From contig NZ_CP097329.1 of assembly GCF_030323025.1 (NCBI RefSeq), forward strand, positions 2,714,001-2,778,000: 64,000 nt of DNA, given 5' to 3'. A program made the position numbers and the translations under genes. Position 1 is the stretch's first letter. Each line of letters opens with the position of its first letter. Shown here one piece after another: positions 44,728 through 52,925 of this stretch. Origin of the DNA: Pseudanabaena mucicola str. Chao 1806. GTDB lineage: Bacteria; Cyanobacteriota; Cyanobacteriia; Pseudanabaenales; Pseudanabaenaceae. The notes below the pieces were generated by a model. That model worked only from the letters and a program-made list of their open reading frames with translations, was not told the origin of the DNA and made no database searches.

Positions 44728-45744
44728 TTAAGATTTAATCAGTTCGAGTGCTGACTCAGCCGCCGCAATACCTGAATGATAGGCGGCTTCAATATTTTTG
44801 CCAGCGCACCAGTCGCCTGCACAGATAAGAGCTAAAGGAATGGACGTTGATAAACAGGAGACACCTAATGATTCCTCGACAACAGCATAGCGCCAACGAT
44901 GAACTTGCCACCACTCAGGGTTAGCTAACCATCTCGCTAAAAGTTTACCTGTTTGATATAGCAATGGTTTACCGACAATTTCTAGATCAAGCTCTCCCAT
45001 AGATTGCTTAGCAAATTCAGCATTACTTTGCAGCACAAAGACCGGCTGGATCGACTTGTCAGGGTGCTTACTGCTGTCATAGCTAATCCAGTCAAGAATA
45101 GGATCGTTAATACATTTAATCACTTGCCATTCTATAGGTACTTCATTACTAGCATTGTAACCAGCCATAATGGTCACGCTGGGTAAAAATTTGACAGATT
45201 GGAGTGCCTGTAAAAAGCTAGGTGCTGGTGCGAGGACTTCTTCAAATAGAGGCAGAAACTGAGGTGCAGGGATCGTGGATACGATCACTTTGGTTTCGAG
45301 GATTTCTTGGCGATCGGTCAATAACTGCCATTTATCTTCATTGTGACTAACGCCAATGATGCGTGCATTGTTAATGATTGTTAAATCTGCACTGAGATAT
45401 TTAGCGATCGCCGTCATGCCCAGAGGGCAGCAGTAACGGGTGTAACGTTGATCTGCTTCGGGCGGAAACAAGCCTGATGGGGAAAGTTGATAAACATTTC
45501 GAGTCCATTCTTGTACAATCTGTTTCTCTTGCAATTTACGGATAAATCGCCCAAAGCTATCACTTTTTACGGCAATAAGCTGTGCACCGTGATCGACCCA
45601 AGTGCCTTGCAAGCGCCTAGTTGCCATCCGTCCACCTAAACCCGCGGATTTCTCGACAATGGTGACATCTAGCCCTGCTTGCTTTAATTGTTGAGCGCAG
45701 ATTAGACCTGACATCCCTGCACCGATCACGATTATATCTTTCAT
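44728..45744 (-). CDS. FAD-dependent amine oxidase/renalase-like oxidoreductase
   Basis: 338 aa. The N-terminal dinucleotide-binding motif VIGAGMSGLICAQQLKQAG and the second glycine-rich GLGGRMATRR are those of the NAD(P)-binding flavin monooxygenase/renalase group. The C-terminal FAD contact SIPLALICAGDWCAGKNIEAAYHSG is also typical. Substrate unknown; cyanobacterial homologues are annotated as NAD(P)/FAD-dependent oxidoreductases. It stands alone between two hairpin terminators. Confidence 0.88.
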   Translation of the reverse strand: MKDIIVIGAGMSGLICAQQLKQAGLDVTIVEKSAGLGGRMATRRLQGTWVDHGAQLIAVKSDSFGRFIRKLQEKQIVQEWTRNVYQLSPSGLFPPEADQRYTRYCCPLGMTAIAKYLSADLTIINNARIIGVSHNEDKWQLLTDRQEILETKVIVSTIPAPQFLPLFEEVLAPAPSFLQALQSVKFLPSVTIMAGYNASNEVPIEWQVIKCINDPILDWISYDSSKHPDKSIQPVFVLQSNAEFAKQSMGELDLEIVGKPLLYQTGKLLARWLANPEWWQVHRWRYAVVEESLGVSCLSTSIPLALICAGDWCAGKNIEAAYHSGIAAAESALELIKS

Positions 45745-45794
45745 AAAGTTTTAGTTCATGTCTCTTGAAGAGCTTAGCTCATCTTGATCGAGAT

Positions 45795-45833
45795 TTTAAA
45801 GTTAAGGTGGGCATAGCTCACCTTAACTTTAAA
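45795..45833. terminator. Terminator hairpin at the isoaspartyl peptidase stop
   Basis: TTTAAAGTTAAGGTG and complement around GGCATAGCT. The right arm includes the stop codon of the peptidase gene (45829-45831). Confidence 0.75.
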
Positions 45834-46701
45834 GTGTGTCTTGCATCTTTTCGCCATCATGATATGCAGCAAACAATACGGGACAAGTTTTGCCCCACGC
45901 GATCGCCCCAGTAGCATCAAGACAGATCGCGCCAAAATCGCGATCGCGACTTTTCGCCTCATTAATCGATTTTTCGACCGCTTGCTGGAGAGTCATACCA
46001 TCAGTAACACGTACCACTACTCTAGTAGCGAATCCCTCATCAAGAATATCTTCACCAACTCCCGTACAGCTTACACCTGCGAATTTAGTAGCATAGTTAC
46101 CCGCAGGGGTTGCTGAGTCGCTCACTCTGCCAATACGCTCAAAGCCACGACCGCCTGTGGATGTGCCAGCCGCGATACTGCCATATTGATCAAGAACTAC
46201 CGCGCCAATCGTTCCCATTGCTACATCTGCCATTTTGCGTGTGAAGTTAGTTTTGCGCTCCTCCACCCATTCCGCAAGGCGCTCATCGGTGAGGGGATTG
46301 TAAATCGGGATGCCCAATTCGCGAGTGAGTTCTGCTGAGCCGTAATCAGATAACACGCGATCATCGCTAGTTTGCAAATGCTTAGCCAAATCAATCGGAT
46401 TTTTGACCCTTGATGTATTGATCACACCACTAAAACTTTGGCGATCGCCATCCATAATCGAAGCACTCATACGGATTTGACCATCGGACTGCAATACTGA
46501 GCCAGTCCCCGCATTAAAGCGTGGATCGTCTTCGAGCATTTGACAAGCTTTAACCACCGCATCGATCGCCTTCGCGCCATCAAGCAGCATCGGATAAACG
46601 GTCTCTAGAACTGCAAATAGAGATTTGCGGACAGGCTCATAGCCGCCTTTACTTTCGACAGTGCTACCCGCACCGCCATGAATAATGATTTTGGGTTGCA
46701 T
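45829..46701 (-). CDS. iaaA: Isoaspartyl peptidase/L-asparaginase (Ntn hydrolase)
   Basis: 290 aa plant-type asparaginase. It is cleaved into alpha and beta subunits before the catalytic Thr of GTIGAVVLDQYGSIAAGTSTGG and then hydrolyses isoaspartyl dipeptides and asparagine. The opening IIIHGGAGS, the VKACQMLEDDPRFNAGTGSV block and GRVSDSATPAGNYA are diagnostic. It has its own promoter region upstream, and a hairpin overlaps its stop codon. Confidence 0.95.
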   Translation of the reverse strand: MQPKIIIHGGAGSTVESKGGYEPVRKSLFAVLETVYPMLLDGAKAIDAVVKACQMLEDDPRFNAGTGSVLQSDGQIRMSASIMDGDRQSFSGVINTSRVKNPIDLAKHLQTSDDRVLSDYGSAELTRELGIPIYNPLTDERLAEWVEERKTNFTRKMADVAMGTIGAVVLDQYGSIAAGTSTGGRGFERIGRVSDSATPAGNYATKFAGVSCTGVGEDILDEGFATRVVVRVTDGMTLQQAVEKSINEAKSRDRDFGAICLDATGAIAWGKTCPVLFAAYHDGEKMQDTL

Positions 46702-46812
46702 TTTTTGTTTGGTAATTGGTAATTGAGGATTGGTCTCTTAGACTTTAAAGTGTTAATTGCCTGCGTCTCAATAAACTTGAGAATAGCTAAATCTTTTTGT
46801 GTGGCATTAGAT

Positions 46813-47145
46813 CTAAATTTCAGATGTATTGACATTACAAGAATTTGGATAATTCGATTGATTCTTAATGTCACTATTTCTTATAGTCCACTCTTTTTTA
46901 CACCATAAACAAATATACTCACGAGGGTAAGGATTCTCACTATATTCCCGCCAAGTTTTAGACTCTACACCTGCTCTAATCATTTCAGGATATCTACTGT
47001 AGTTGCTTGGTTTCTTGACAAGAAGTTGAAAAGTTTTCTTTAGAGTTGACTCAACTTCGGGAGTAAGTTCGTGTAACTCTTTTAATTCTTCTCTAAAATC
47101 TAGAAGAGCGTATAAAGCAGGCGCGGAATCTCGATCATCTTTCAT
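46813..47145 (-). CDS. Hypothetical protein
   Basis: 110 aa from the ATG at 47145 (an in-frame GTG lies 9 nt upstream). It is charged and helical in the first two thirds (LDFREELKELHELTPEVESTLKKTF) and then has CLWCKKEWTI near the C-terminus. I do not recognise a family. The single C-x2-C could be half of a zinc knuckle. It may be a truncated gene: the last ~15 residues look random and the downstream 110 bp are non-coding. Confidence 0.5.
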   Translation of the reverse strand: MKDDRDSAPALYALLDFREELKELHELTPEVESTLKKTFQLLVKKPSNYSRYPEMIRAGVESKTWREYSENPYPREYICLWCKKEWTIRNSDIKNQSNYPNSCNVNTSEI

Positions 47146-47198
47146 TTTGCCCACAGTAATTGATTAAACCTAATTGACTAGTAATTTGCAATTGAACT

Positions 47199-47843
47199 TT
47201 AAGAGCGAAGTTGTTCGATTAGCCATGCAGTGATGATGCTTTGGTTTTCTTGGCGATTGCGTTGAAGCGCTTGTTCAAGGATTTCCAGTTTTAAACCTAC
47301 TAAAACCATTGATTCGCGAATCCGTCTAATGCTGCCATCTTGCCCTTGTGTAAAAGCAAAAATTTGCATAGTTTGCACATTTACAATCCAATATTCAGAT
47401 ATTCCGAGATCTTCGTATTGCAGACGTTTTGCGCCTAAGTCATCGGCAAGGGAGGTATCCGATATTTCAATGACTAGATCTGGTAATGGATATTGATCCA
47501 AGTCAATGATTCGTGTTCCCCAAGGGATGACATCGGCATTTGCACCAACGTAGTATGAGGCATCAGGCTGAAATTCGGTATATCCATTTTTGCGATAGGA
47601 ACAACCATCTTTCGCGGTCATGGGAATGCGCTGACTGGCGGCAAAGAATGACAAGGCAAACAGAATCAATGCATGGTCATTAGAATGATCGGAACCTGTG
47701 GACATGGGTTCAAACCTCATCTTGCCGTTGTAATAGTAACTTTTGAGCTTGCTGGAATTTGGAGCATCGGCAATATGCACAAATTCTTGCCAAGGGGCTG
47801 ATATCCATGTATCCAGAGGGGTTTGGGTCTGTAGTGAGGGCAT
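47199..47843 (-). CDS. Uma2 family (DUF820) putative endonuclease
   Basis: 214 aa from the ATG at 47843 (MPSLQTQTPLDTW); an in-frame earlier ATG-like start at 47870 is possible. PD-(D/E)xK-type core: FQPDASYYV, DLVIEISDTSLADDLGAKRLQYEDLGISEYWIV (in parts), as in the Uma2 family that is greatly expanded in cyanobacteria. The molecular role is unknown; a nuclease fold is predicted for the family. Its neighbour ffh starts far upstream on the same strand. Confidence 0.88.
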   Translation of the reverse strand: MPSLQTQTPLDTWISAPWQEFVHIADAPNSSKLKSYYYNGKMRFEPMSTGSDHSNDHALILFALSFFAASQRIPMTAKDGCSYRKNGYTEFQPDASYYVGANADVIPWGTRIIDLDQYPLPDLVIEISDTSLADDLGAKRLQYEDLGISEYWIVNVQTMQIFAFTQGQDGSIRRIRESMVLVGLKLEILEQALQRNRQENQSIITAWLIEQLRS

Positions 47844-47920
47844 AGGGTTCACCGCGCTCCAAAATAGCATTAGTTATTAAATTGAAATGGCTTCGTCAAT
47901 CGAACTAAGCCATTTCCCTA

Positions 47921-49354
47921 TCACAATTCTCCAAAGCCTTTTTTCTTTTTCTTCTTCTTACCATAAACAGGATTACCCGATGGCGCTTGATTGCCCATGC
48001 CGCCCATACCAGGGAAGCCACCGCTACCCATATTTGGCATTCCTGGGAAACTTGGCATCTTGCCCTGTCCCATTTGTTGCATCAAAGCTCTCATCTTCTG
48101 AAAATCTGCGACCAGTTTCGTCACATCTTGAAGTTTGTAACCTGAACCTTTGGCAATGCGTTGTTTGCGGCTAGGACTCTTGGCAATGAGATCAGGATCT
48201 TTGCGTTCCTGCTTTGTCATCGAGGCAATCATTGACTCACAGCGTTTGAGTTGCTTTTCTGCTTCTTGAATCTGAGTATCATTGATTTTCATACCCGGCA
48301 GCATTTTCAACATTCCACCAAAGGAACCCATGTTTTTCATCATGCGTGTGTTCTTCAGGAAGTCGTCAAAGTCAAACTTGGCACTGAGAATTTTCTCTTG
48401 GAGCTTCGCCGCATCGGCAATGTCAATTTCTTCTTGAGCCTTCTCTACTAGGGTCAGCACATCACCCATGCCCAAAATCCGCGAAGCCATCCGTTCGGGA
48501 TAGAAAGGCTGTAAGGCTTCGACTTTTTCACCCACACCGATAAATTTAATCGGCTGCCCCGAGATTTGCCGCACCGATAGCGCCGCACCTCCACGAGTAT
48601 CGCCATCCATCTTGGTTAAGATCGCGCCCGTAATCCCAATCTCATCGTGGAAGGTACGGGTTAAGGTCGCCGCCTCTTGTCCTGTCATCGCATCGACAAC
48701 GAGCAACACTTCATCGGGCTTAATTGCATCCTTAATGCGACTTAGCTCGTCCATCATGTCGCGATCGATCTGCAAGCGTCCTGCTGTGTCCACAATCACG
48801 GTATTCACGTCTAATTCCTTCGCTTTTGCCAATCCTTGCTTAGCAATTTCAACAGGATCAGCGTCCACGCCCATTTCAAAAACTGGCACATTGATTTGCT
48901 TACCAAGAGTTAGCAACTGATCGATCGCCGCAGGGCGATATACGTCAGTTGCTACTAGCAAAGCTGATCGTTCTAGTTTGCGTAAATGTAAAGCTAACTT
49001 AGCAGTAGCAGTTGTTTTACCCGTCCCCTGCAAACCTGCCATCAAAATTACTGTCGGCGTATTGGCAGCCTCAGCGAGTGGCACATTTGCCTCGCCCATT
49101 GTCTTTACCAGTTCGTCATAGACGATTTTGATAAATTGCTGATCGGGGCGCACCCCTGTGATGACATCAGCGCCCTGAGCCTGTTTGGAGATTTCTTCGA
49201 CAAATTCTTTGACAACCTGTAAGTTGACATCTGCCTCCAAAAGAGCCCTGCGTACTTCACGGATCGCGCCCTGTATATTGGATTCCGAGATTTTGTCTTG
49301 TCCACGTAACTTTTTCCAAGCCGCCTCAAACTTATCGGCGATTTCATCAAACAT
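47921..49354 (-). CDS. ffh: Signal recognition particle protein Ffh
   Basis: 477 aa GTPase. It binds signal sequences with 4.5S RNA and targets ribosomes to the membrane. N-domain helices (about 1-90), G domain with G1 GLQGTGKTT (107-115), G3 DTAGRLQ, G4 TKMDGD, and a C-terminal methionine-rich M domain (about 320-477) with KSPSRKQRIAKGSG for RNA binding and a MPNMGSGGFPGMGGM tail ending in a lysine run. Single gene, full length. Confidence 0.98.
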   Translation of the reverse strand: MFDEIADKFEAAWKKLRGQDKISESNIQGAIREVRRALLEADVNLQVVKEFVEEISKQAQGADVITGVRPDQQFIKIVYDELVKTMGEANVPLAEAANTPTVILMAGLQGTGKTTATAKLALHLRKLERSALLVATDVYRPAAIDQLLTLGKQINVPVFEMGVDADPVEIAKQGLAKAKELDVNTVIVDTAGRLQIDRDMMDELSRIKDAIKPDEVLLVVDAMTGQEAATLTRTFHDEIGITGAILTKMDGDTRGGAALSVRQISGQPIKFIGVGEKVEALQPFYPERMASRILGMGDVLTLVEKAQEEIDIADAAKLQEKILSAKFDFDDFLKNTRMMKNMGSFGGMLKMLPGMKINDTQIQEAEKQLKRCESMIASMTKQERKDPDLIAKSPSRKQRIAKGSGYKLQDVTKLVADFQKMRALMQQMGQGKMPSFPGMPNMGSGGFPGMGGMGNQAPSGNPVYGKKKKKKKGFGEL

Positions 49355-49447
49355 ATCTAGTTTTGCTTTTGCTTTTGGTTCTACCTACTAATTTAACGTT
49401 ACCACCGTGACATTGATCGCGATCTGAGAAAATTGCGGTAGCACTCT

Positions 49448-49541
49448 GCGCTGACTTAAAACCCAGAAATATTTTTAAAAGTGTTGATTAGCGTCACTTT
49501 AAAAATATTTCTGTAACACTCAAAGCCTCAATAGGCTGTAA
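49448..49541. repeat. Dispersed intergenic repeat, family D copy 2
   Basis: Opens GCGCTGACTTAAAACCCAGAA, holds a hairpin at 49466-49512 (AGAAATATTTTTAAAAGTG with complement, one bulge) and closes with GCCTCAATAGGCTGTAA, as copy 1 at 36941-37040. It lies in the 289-bp gap between divergent ffh and the antiporter gene and is directly followed by repeat E. Confidence 0.65.
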
Positions 49542-49584
49542 GAGTTTTGAGTTTTCATTTTGCTGTATGCAAAACGAAAACTGC
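49539..49584 (+). repeat. Dispersed repeat, family E copy 1
   Basis: 46 bp, TAAGAGTTTTGAGTTTTCAT continuing into a hairpin GTTTTCATTTTGC / GCAAAACGAAAAC. An inverted copy of the same length lies at 56753-56798. Non-coding. Confidence 0.65.
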
Positions 49585-49643
49585 AATAATTGAGTGATCT
49601 TATTTCTCCAAACTCAGTAAACCTGTACCAAGAATCACAAATT

Positions 49644-51017
49644 ATGTTTTTGAATCATGCGATCGCCTATCAGCTAGGTGGGCATCTCCCTGCACCATTA
49701 CTGGCAACTGCCGAGGCGGAAAATTCACCCATTATTCTGTCGGGTGTATTACTTACCCTTGTAATTATCTATATAGCTAGCAAAGTTGGTAGTGAAGTTG
49801 CTAAGCGCTTAGACCTTCCTCCTGTGTTAGGAGAACTGGTTGCTGGCGTAATCGTAGGCGTATCCGCTTTGCACCTAGTTATTTTTCCTGAAGGTGGATT
49901 CACAGGTTCTGATTCACTGATTATGTCTGCACTACAAGTCCTGAATCAACTCACACCCGCAGCCGTTCAGAGCATATTTGATTCCCAGAGTGAGGTGATT
50001 TCGGTACTCGCAGAATTAGGTGTGATCATCCTTCTGTTTGAGATTGGGCTCGAATCAGACCTGCGTCAACTCAAAGAAGTGGGCATTCAAGCAATTGTGG
50101 TCGCCTGCGTGGGTGTGGCGGTTCCCTTTGCCGCAGGTACGATCGGACTAATGTACTTTTTTCATGTGTCGGCAATTCCTGCGATTTTTGCTGGAGCAGC
50201 CCTGACTGCGACAAGTATTGGGATCACTTCCAAGGTTTTAGCAGAACTCGGTCAGTTGAAATCCAAAGAAGGTCAAATCATCGTTGGGGCAGCCGTCATT
50301 GATGATGTTTTAGGGATTATTGTGTTAGCAGTAGTCGCCAGCTTAGCGAAAAAAGGTGAAATAGATATTACCAATTTGATTTACCTGATCATTAGTGCTG
50401 TTACTTTTTTGTTGGGTGCAATTCTCTTAGGCAGCGTTTTCAATAAAACCTTTGTGGCACTGGTTGACAAGTTGAAAACTCGTGGAAATATCATTATTCC
50501 CGCATTTATTTTCGCCTTCATCATGGCATTTATCGGTAATGCTATTCATCTAGAAGCGATCTTAGGTGCATTTGCAGCAGGGCTAGTACTGGATGAAAGC
50601 GATGCTCGCAAAGAACTAGATGAATTAATTAAACCGATCGCTGATTTGATAGTCCCTATTTTCTTTGTCACCGTTGGCGCAAGAGCCGATTTAAGTGTCC
50701 TTAATCCGACGATTCCCGACAATCGTGCTGGTTTATTGATTGCAATTTTCCTAGTCTTAGTGGCGATCGCAGGCAAATTGGTCACAGGTTGGGCAGTCTT
50801 TGGCATCCCACAAATCAATCGGGTTGCGATCGGTGTGGGCATGATCCCCCGTGGCGAGGTGGGTCTGGTATTTGCAGGCATTGGTTCTGCAAGTGGCGTT
50901 CTGAACAAACCCCTAGAAGTCTCAATCATCATTATGGTCATTCTCACCACCTTCTTAGCCCCACCATTTCTACGTGTCGCCTTTGGACAATCCAAAGAAG
51001 CTGAAACCCCAAGCTAA
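49644..51017 (+). CDS. Cation:proton antiporter (CPA2/KefB-NhaS type)
   Basis: 457 aa from the ATG at 49644; an in-frame TTG 54 nt upstream falls near repeat E and is not used. About 12 hydrophobic segments. ELVAGVIVGVSAL, LLFEIGLESDLRQL, GAALTATSIGITSKVL, GAAVIDDVLGIIVLAV (the paired Asp of the antiport site), LEAILGAFAAGLVLDE and MIPRGEVGLVFAGIG are typical of CPA2. It exchanges Na+ or K+ for protons. No regulatory TrkA domain is attached. Confidence 0.94.
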   Translation: MFLNHAIAYQLGGHLPAPLLATAEAENSPIILSGVLLTLVIIYIASKVGSEVAKRLDLPPVLGELVAGVIVGVSALHLVIFPEGGFTGSDSLIMSALQVLNQLTPAAVQSIFDSQSEVISVLAELGVIILLFEIGLESDLRQLKEVGIQAIVVACVGVAVPFAAGTIGLMYFFHVSAIPAIFAGAALTATSIGITSKVLAELGQLKSKEGQIIVGAAVIDDVLGIIVLAVVASLAKKGEIDITNLIYLIISAVTFLLGAILLGSVFNKTFVALVDKLKTRGNIIIPAFIFAFIMAFIGNAIHLEAILGAFAAGLVLDESDARKELDELIKPIADLIVPIFFVTVGARADLSVLNPTIPDNRAGLLIAIFLVLVAIAGKLVTGWAVFGIPQINRVAIGVGMIPRGEVGLVFAGIGSASGVLNKPLEVSIIIMVILTTFLAPPFLRVAFGQSKEAETPS

Positions 51018-51097
51018 CAACGGCTAAGCCATTGTTAGCTTTCAAAATCCTTATTGGATCCAAATACCAATTAACAAAAGTATAGCCACACTTTTGT

Positions 51098-51172
51098 TAA
51101 TCATCAAAATCAAAATTAAAAGATAAGTCGCCGCGATTTGTGCTGCAACTTATCTTTTAATTTTGATGATTA
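51098..51172. terminator. Long hairpin overlapping the higA stop
   Basis: The right arm (ACTTATCTTTTAATTTTGAT, then GATTA) pairs with the left arm, which carries a 6-bp duplication (TCAAAA). It covers the higA stop codon region (51157). A smaller hairpin, TTAACAAAAG / CTTTTGTTAA, at 51071-51100 abuts it on the antiporter side. Confidence 0.7.
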
Positions 51173-51573
51173 GAGAAAAATACAGCAGGCGAAACATGAA
51201 AAAATCCTGCCAACTTTTCAATATGCTCAGTCATTAATTTGCGATGACCATTTAATACAGCCGAAACAATAGACTCAGTTTTAAAAATTGGCACTAAGTC
51301 TTTTTGTTTGAGATCAAATTCTTCAAGCAAAGCTTCTATTAGTTCAACACCATAGATATCAGGAATAGGATGGTGAATTTGTTCATACTGCTCTACCAGA
51401 GTACATAAAACATTCATGTAATCTTTTTCATCATCACTTAAATTTCCGCGATCAATTAAATCGTCAACAACTTTCTGTACTGCATCTAAATCTTGTTCGG
51501 AATATATGGGGCGAGGTGGAAACTCTGTTAGTAAATCAATATAAGATTTTTTATTCTTTTGTATAGTTTTCAT
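51157..51573 (-). CDS. higA: HigA-type antitoxin (HTH protein)
   Basis: 138 aa from the ATG at 51573 with GGAG 6 nt upstream; a TTG start 12 nt earlier is less likely. The C-terminal helix-turn-helix region ALLEEFDLKQKDLVPIFKTESIVSAVLNGHRKLMTEHIEKLAGFFHVSPAVFF (landmarks in parts) is the Xre-like domain of long HigA antitoxins. It would neutralise HigB and repress the operon. It lies 62 bp downstream of higB, the reversed toxin-first order typical of higBA. Confidence 0.9.
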   Translation of the reverse strand: MKTIQKNKKSYIDLLTEFPPRPIYSEQDLDAVQKVVDDLIDRGNLSDDEKDYMNVLCTLVEQYEQIHHPIPDIYGVELIEALLEEFDLKQKDLVPIFKTESIVSAVLNGHRKLMTEHIEKLAGFFHVSPAVFFSNHQN

Positions 51574-51634
51574 ATTTTTCTCCAAAGTTAGGGAGGAACT
51601 TATGTAGCTCCTCCACTCGTAAGGCTTTATTTAC

Positions 51635-51922
51635 TTATTGTTTTTTCCATTTACTTCTTTCATACTCTTTATGTGGAAGGACTTCACGAATAATAATTTT
51701 TTGAGACTCATAATCTATTTGAGCAATCAATCGATAGTTACTACCTATGTTAAATACTGTTAACTCTCCTACTTGGTCAGCTTGTTGAAAGAACTCTCGT
51801 AGTTCTACAAAATGCTTTGGACTTATACCTTGTATTCTTTTACTCCATGAGCGAAGAAGATTTTTAGATTTAGGGTGATTTGCATAAAAATTTTCTAATT
51901 TACGGAAAAATATTATATTCAT
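51635..51922 (-). CDS. higB: HigB-type mRNA interferase toxin
   Basis: 95 aa RelE/HigB-fold ribonuclease. Landmarks: an N-terminal helix with FYANHPKSKNLLRSW, LREFFQQADQVGELTVFNIGSNYRLIAQIDY and the C-terminal VLPHKEYERSKWKKQ with the basic His/Lys/Arg catalytic cluster. HigB cleaves mRNA on the ribosome. First gene of the higBA operon; promoter expected in 51923-52104. Confidence 0.93.
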   Translation of the reverse strand: MNIIFFRKLENFYANHPKSKNLLRSWSKRIQGISPKHFVELREFFQQADQVGELTVFNIGSNYRLIAQIDYESQKIIIREVLPHKEYERSKWKKQ

Positions 51923-52104
51923 TATTTTTGATTTGTTAAGTTCAATTATCAGTCTTGGGGATAGGGTATATAGATTCTCCTTTAAAATTCATAGTAGGGA
52001 CATTTGAGTTGTGATTAGCTATTTTGCTAATCCCGTATAAAAGTTAGCATATTGCGAAGTTTGTTGTCAACTATGTTTAATACAAATTGGTTTACGATCT
52101 CTAT

Positions 52105-52848
52105 ATGTCAAATATCAGAATTGTGTTAGTAGAGACGGCGGGGGCGCGGAACCTTGGCTCAGTGGCAAGGGTGATGAAAAATTTTGGTCTGTCAGAATTG
52201 TGGCTAGTTAATCCTCAATGCGATCGCTTCAGTGATGAAGCAATACAGATGGCAGTTCATGCTCCTGAGATTTTAGAGAATGCTCAGATTGTGCATGGTT
52301 TACCTGAAGCACTGGTGGGATGTCAGAGAGCGATCGCTACCGCAGGTCGCATTGATAAGGGAGAGGTGCAAGTCATTAGTCCTCATCAAGGTTTGATTTG
52401 GTTATCACAAGTTGAGACTAGGGCGATCGTCTTCGGTGCAGAGGATCGGGGCTTGAGCAATGCCGAAATCCAACATTGCCAGCAAGTAATGCGAATCCCT
52501 GTGAATCCTGACTACCCATCACTAAATTTGTCGCAAGCAGTGGGTATTTGTTGCTACCAGTGGCAAATATTGCAAGACAACTCCATAAGTCACGAAAATT
52601 TGACTAGCCAAACCGCACAAGATTTGCTAAAGTCAGCACCCATAGACCTTGCTACCCGCGAAGAGCTAGAAGCTTACTACCAGCAACTTGAATCAGTATT
52701 GCTCAAGATTGGTTATGTCTATCCCCATACTGCTTTTGCTCGGTTGCAAAAGTTTCGGCATATCTTTGATCGTGCAAATCTAAGTTCGTCAGAGGTTACG
52801 ATGCTGAGGGGAATTTTGCGCCAAGTCAATTGGGCTACGGATCAATAA
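52105..52848 (+). CDS. TrmJ/SpoU-type RNA 2'-O-methyltransferase
   Basis: 247 aa from the ATG at 52105; an in-frame TTG 18 nt upstream is ignored. SPOUT fold with the knotted SAM site: VLVETAGARNLGSVARVMKNFG (motif 1, in parts), VFGAEDRGLSNAEI (motif 2) and IPVNPDYPSLNLSQAVGI (motif 3). The helical C-terminal extension is that of TrmJ, which methylates position 32 of tRNAs; the exact target here is uncertain. Confidence 0.92.
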   Translation: MSNIRIVLVETAGARNLGSVARVMKNFGLSELWLVNPQCDRFSDEAIQMAVHAPEILENAQIVHGLPEALVGCQRAIATAGRIDKGEVQVISPHQGLIWLSQVETRAIVFGAEDRGLSNAEIQHCQQVMRIPVNPDYPSLNLSQAVGICCYQWQILQDNSISHENLTSQTAQDLLKSAPIDLATREELEAYYQQLESVLLKIGYVYPHTAFARLQKFRHIFDRANLSSSEVTMLRGILRQVNWATDQ

Positions 52849-52925
52849 ATTTTTAAATAATTTACTTAGTAAGTTACTTAAAAAATAATTTTAGAGACAT
52901 TCTTGAATCGGAGTTACAAATAGCA

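Noticed and set aside
46813-47145. Zinc-finger regulator
   Set aside because: Only one C-x2-C is present, with no second pair, so a zinc finger cannot be supported.
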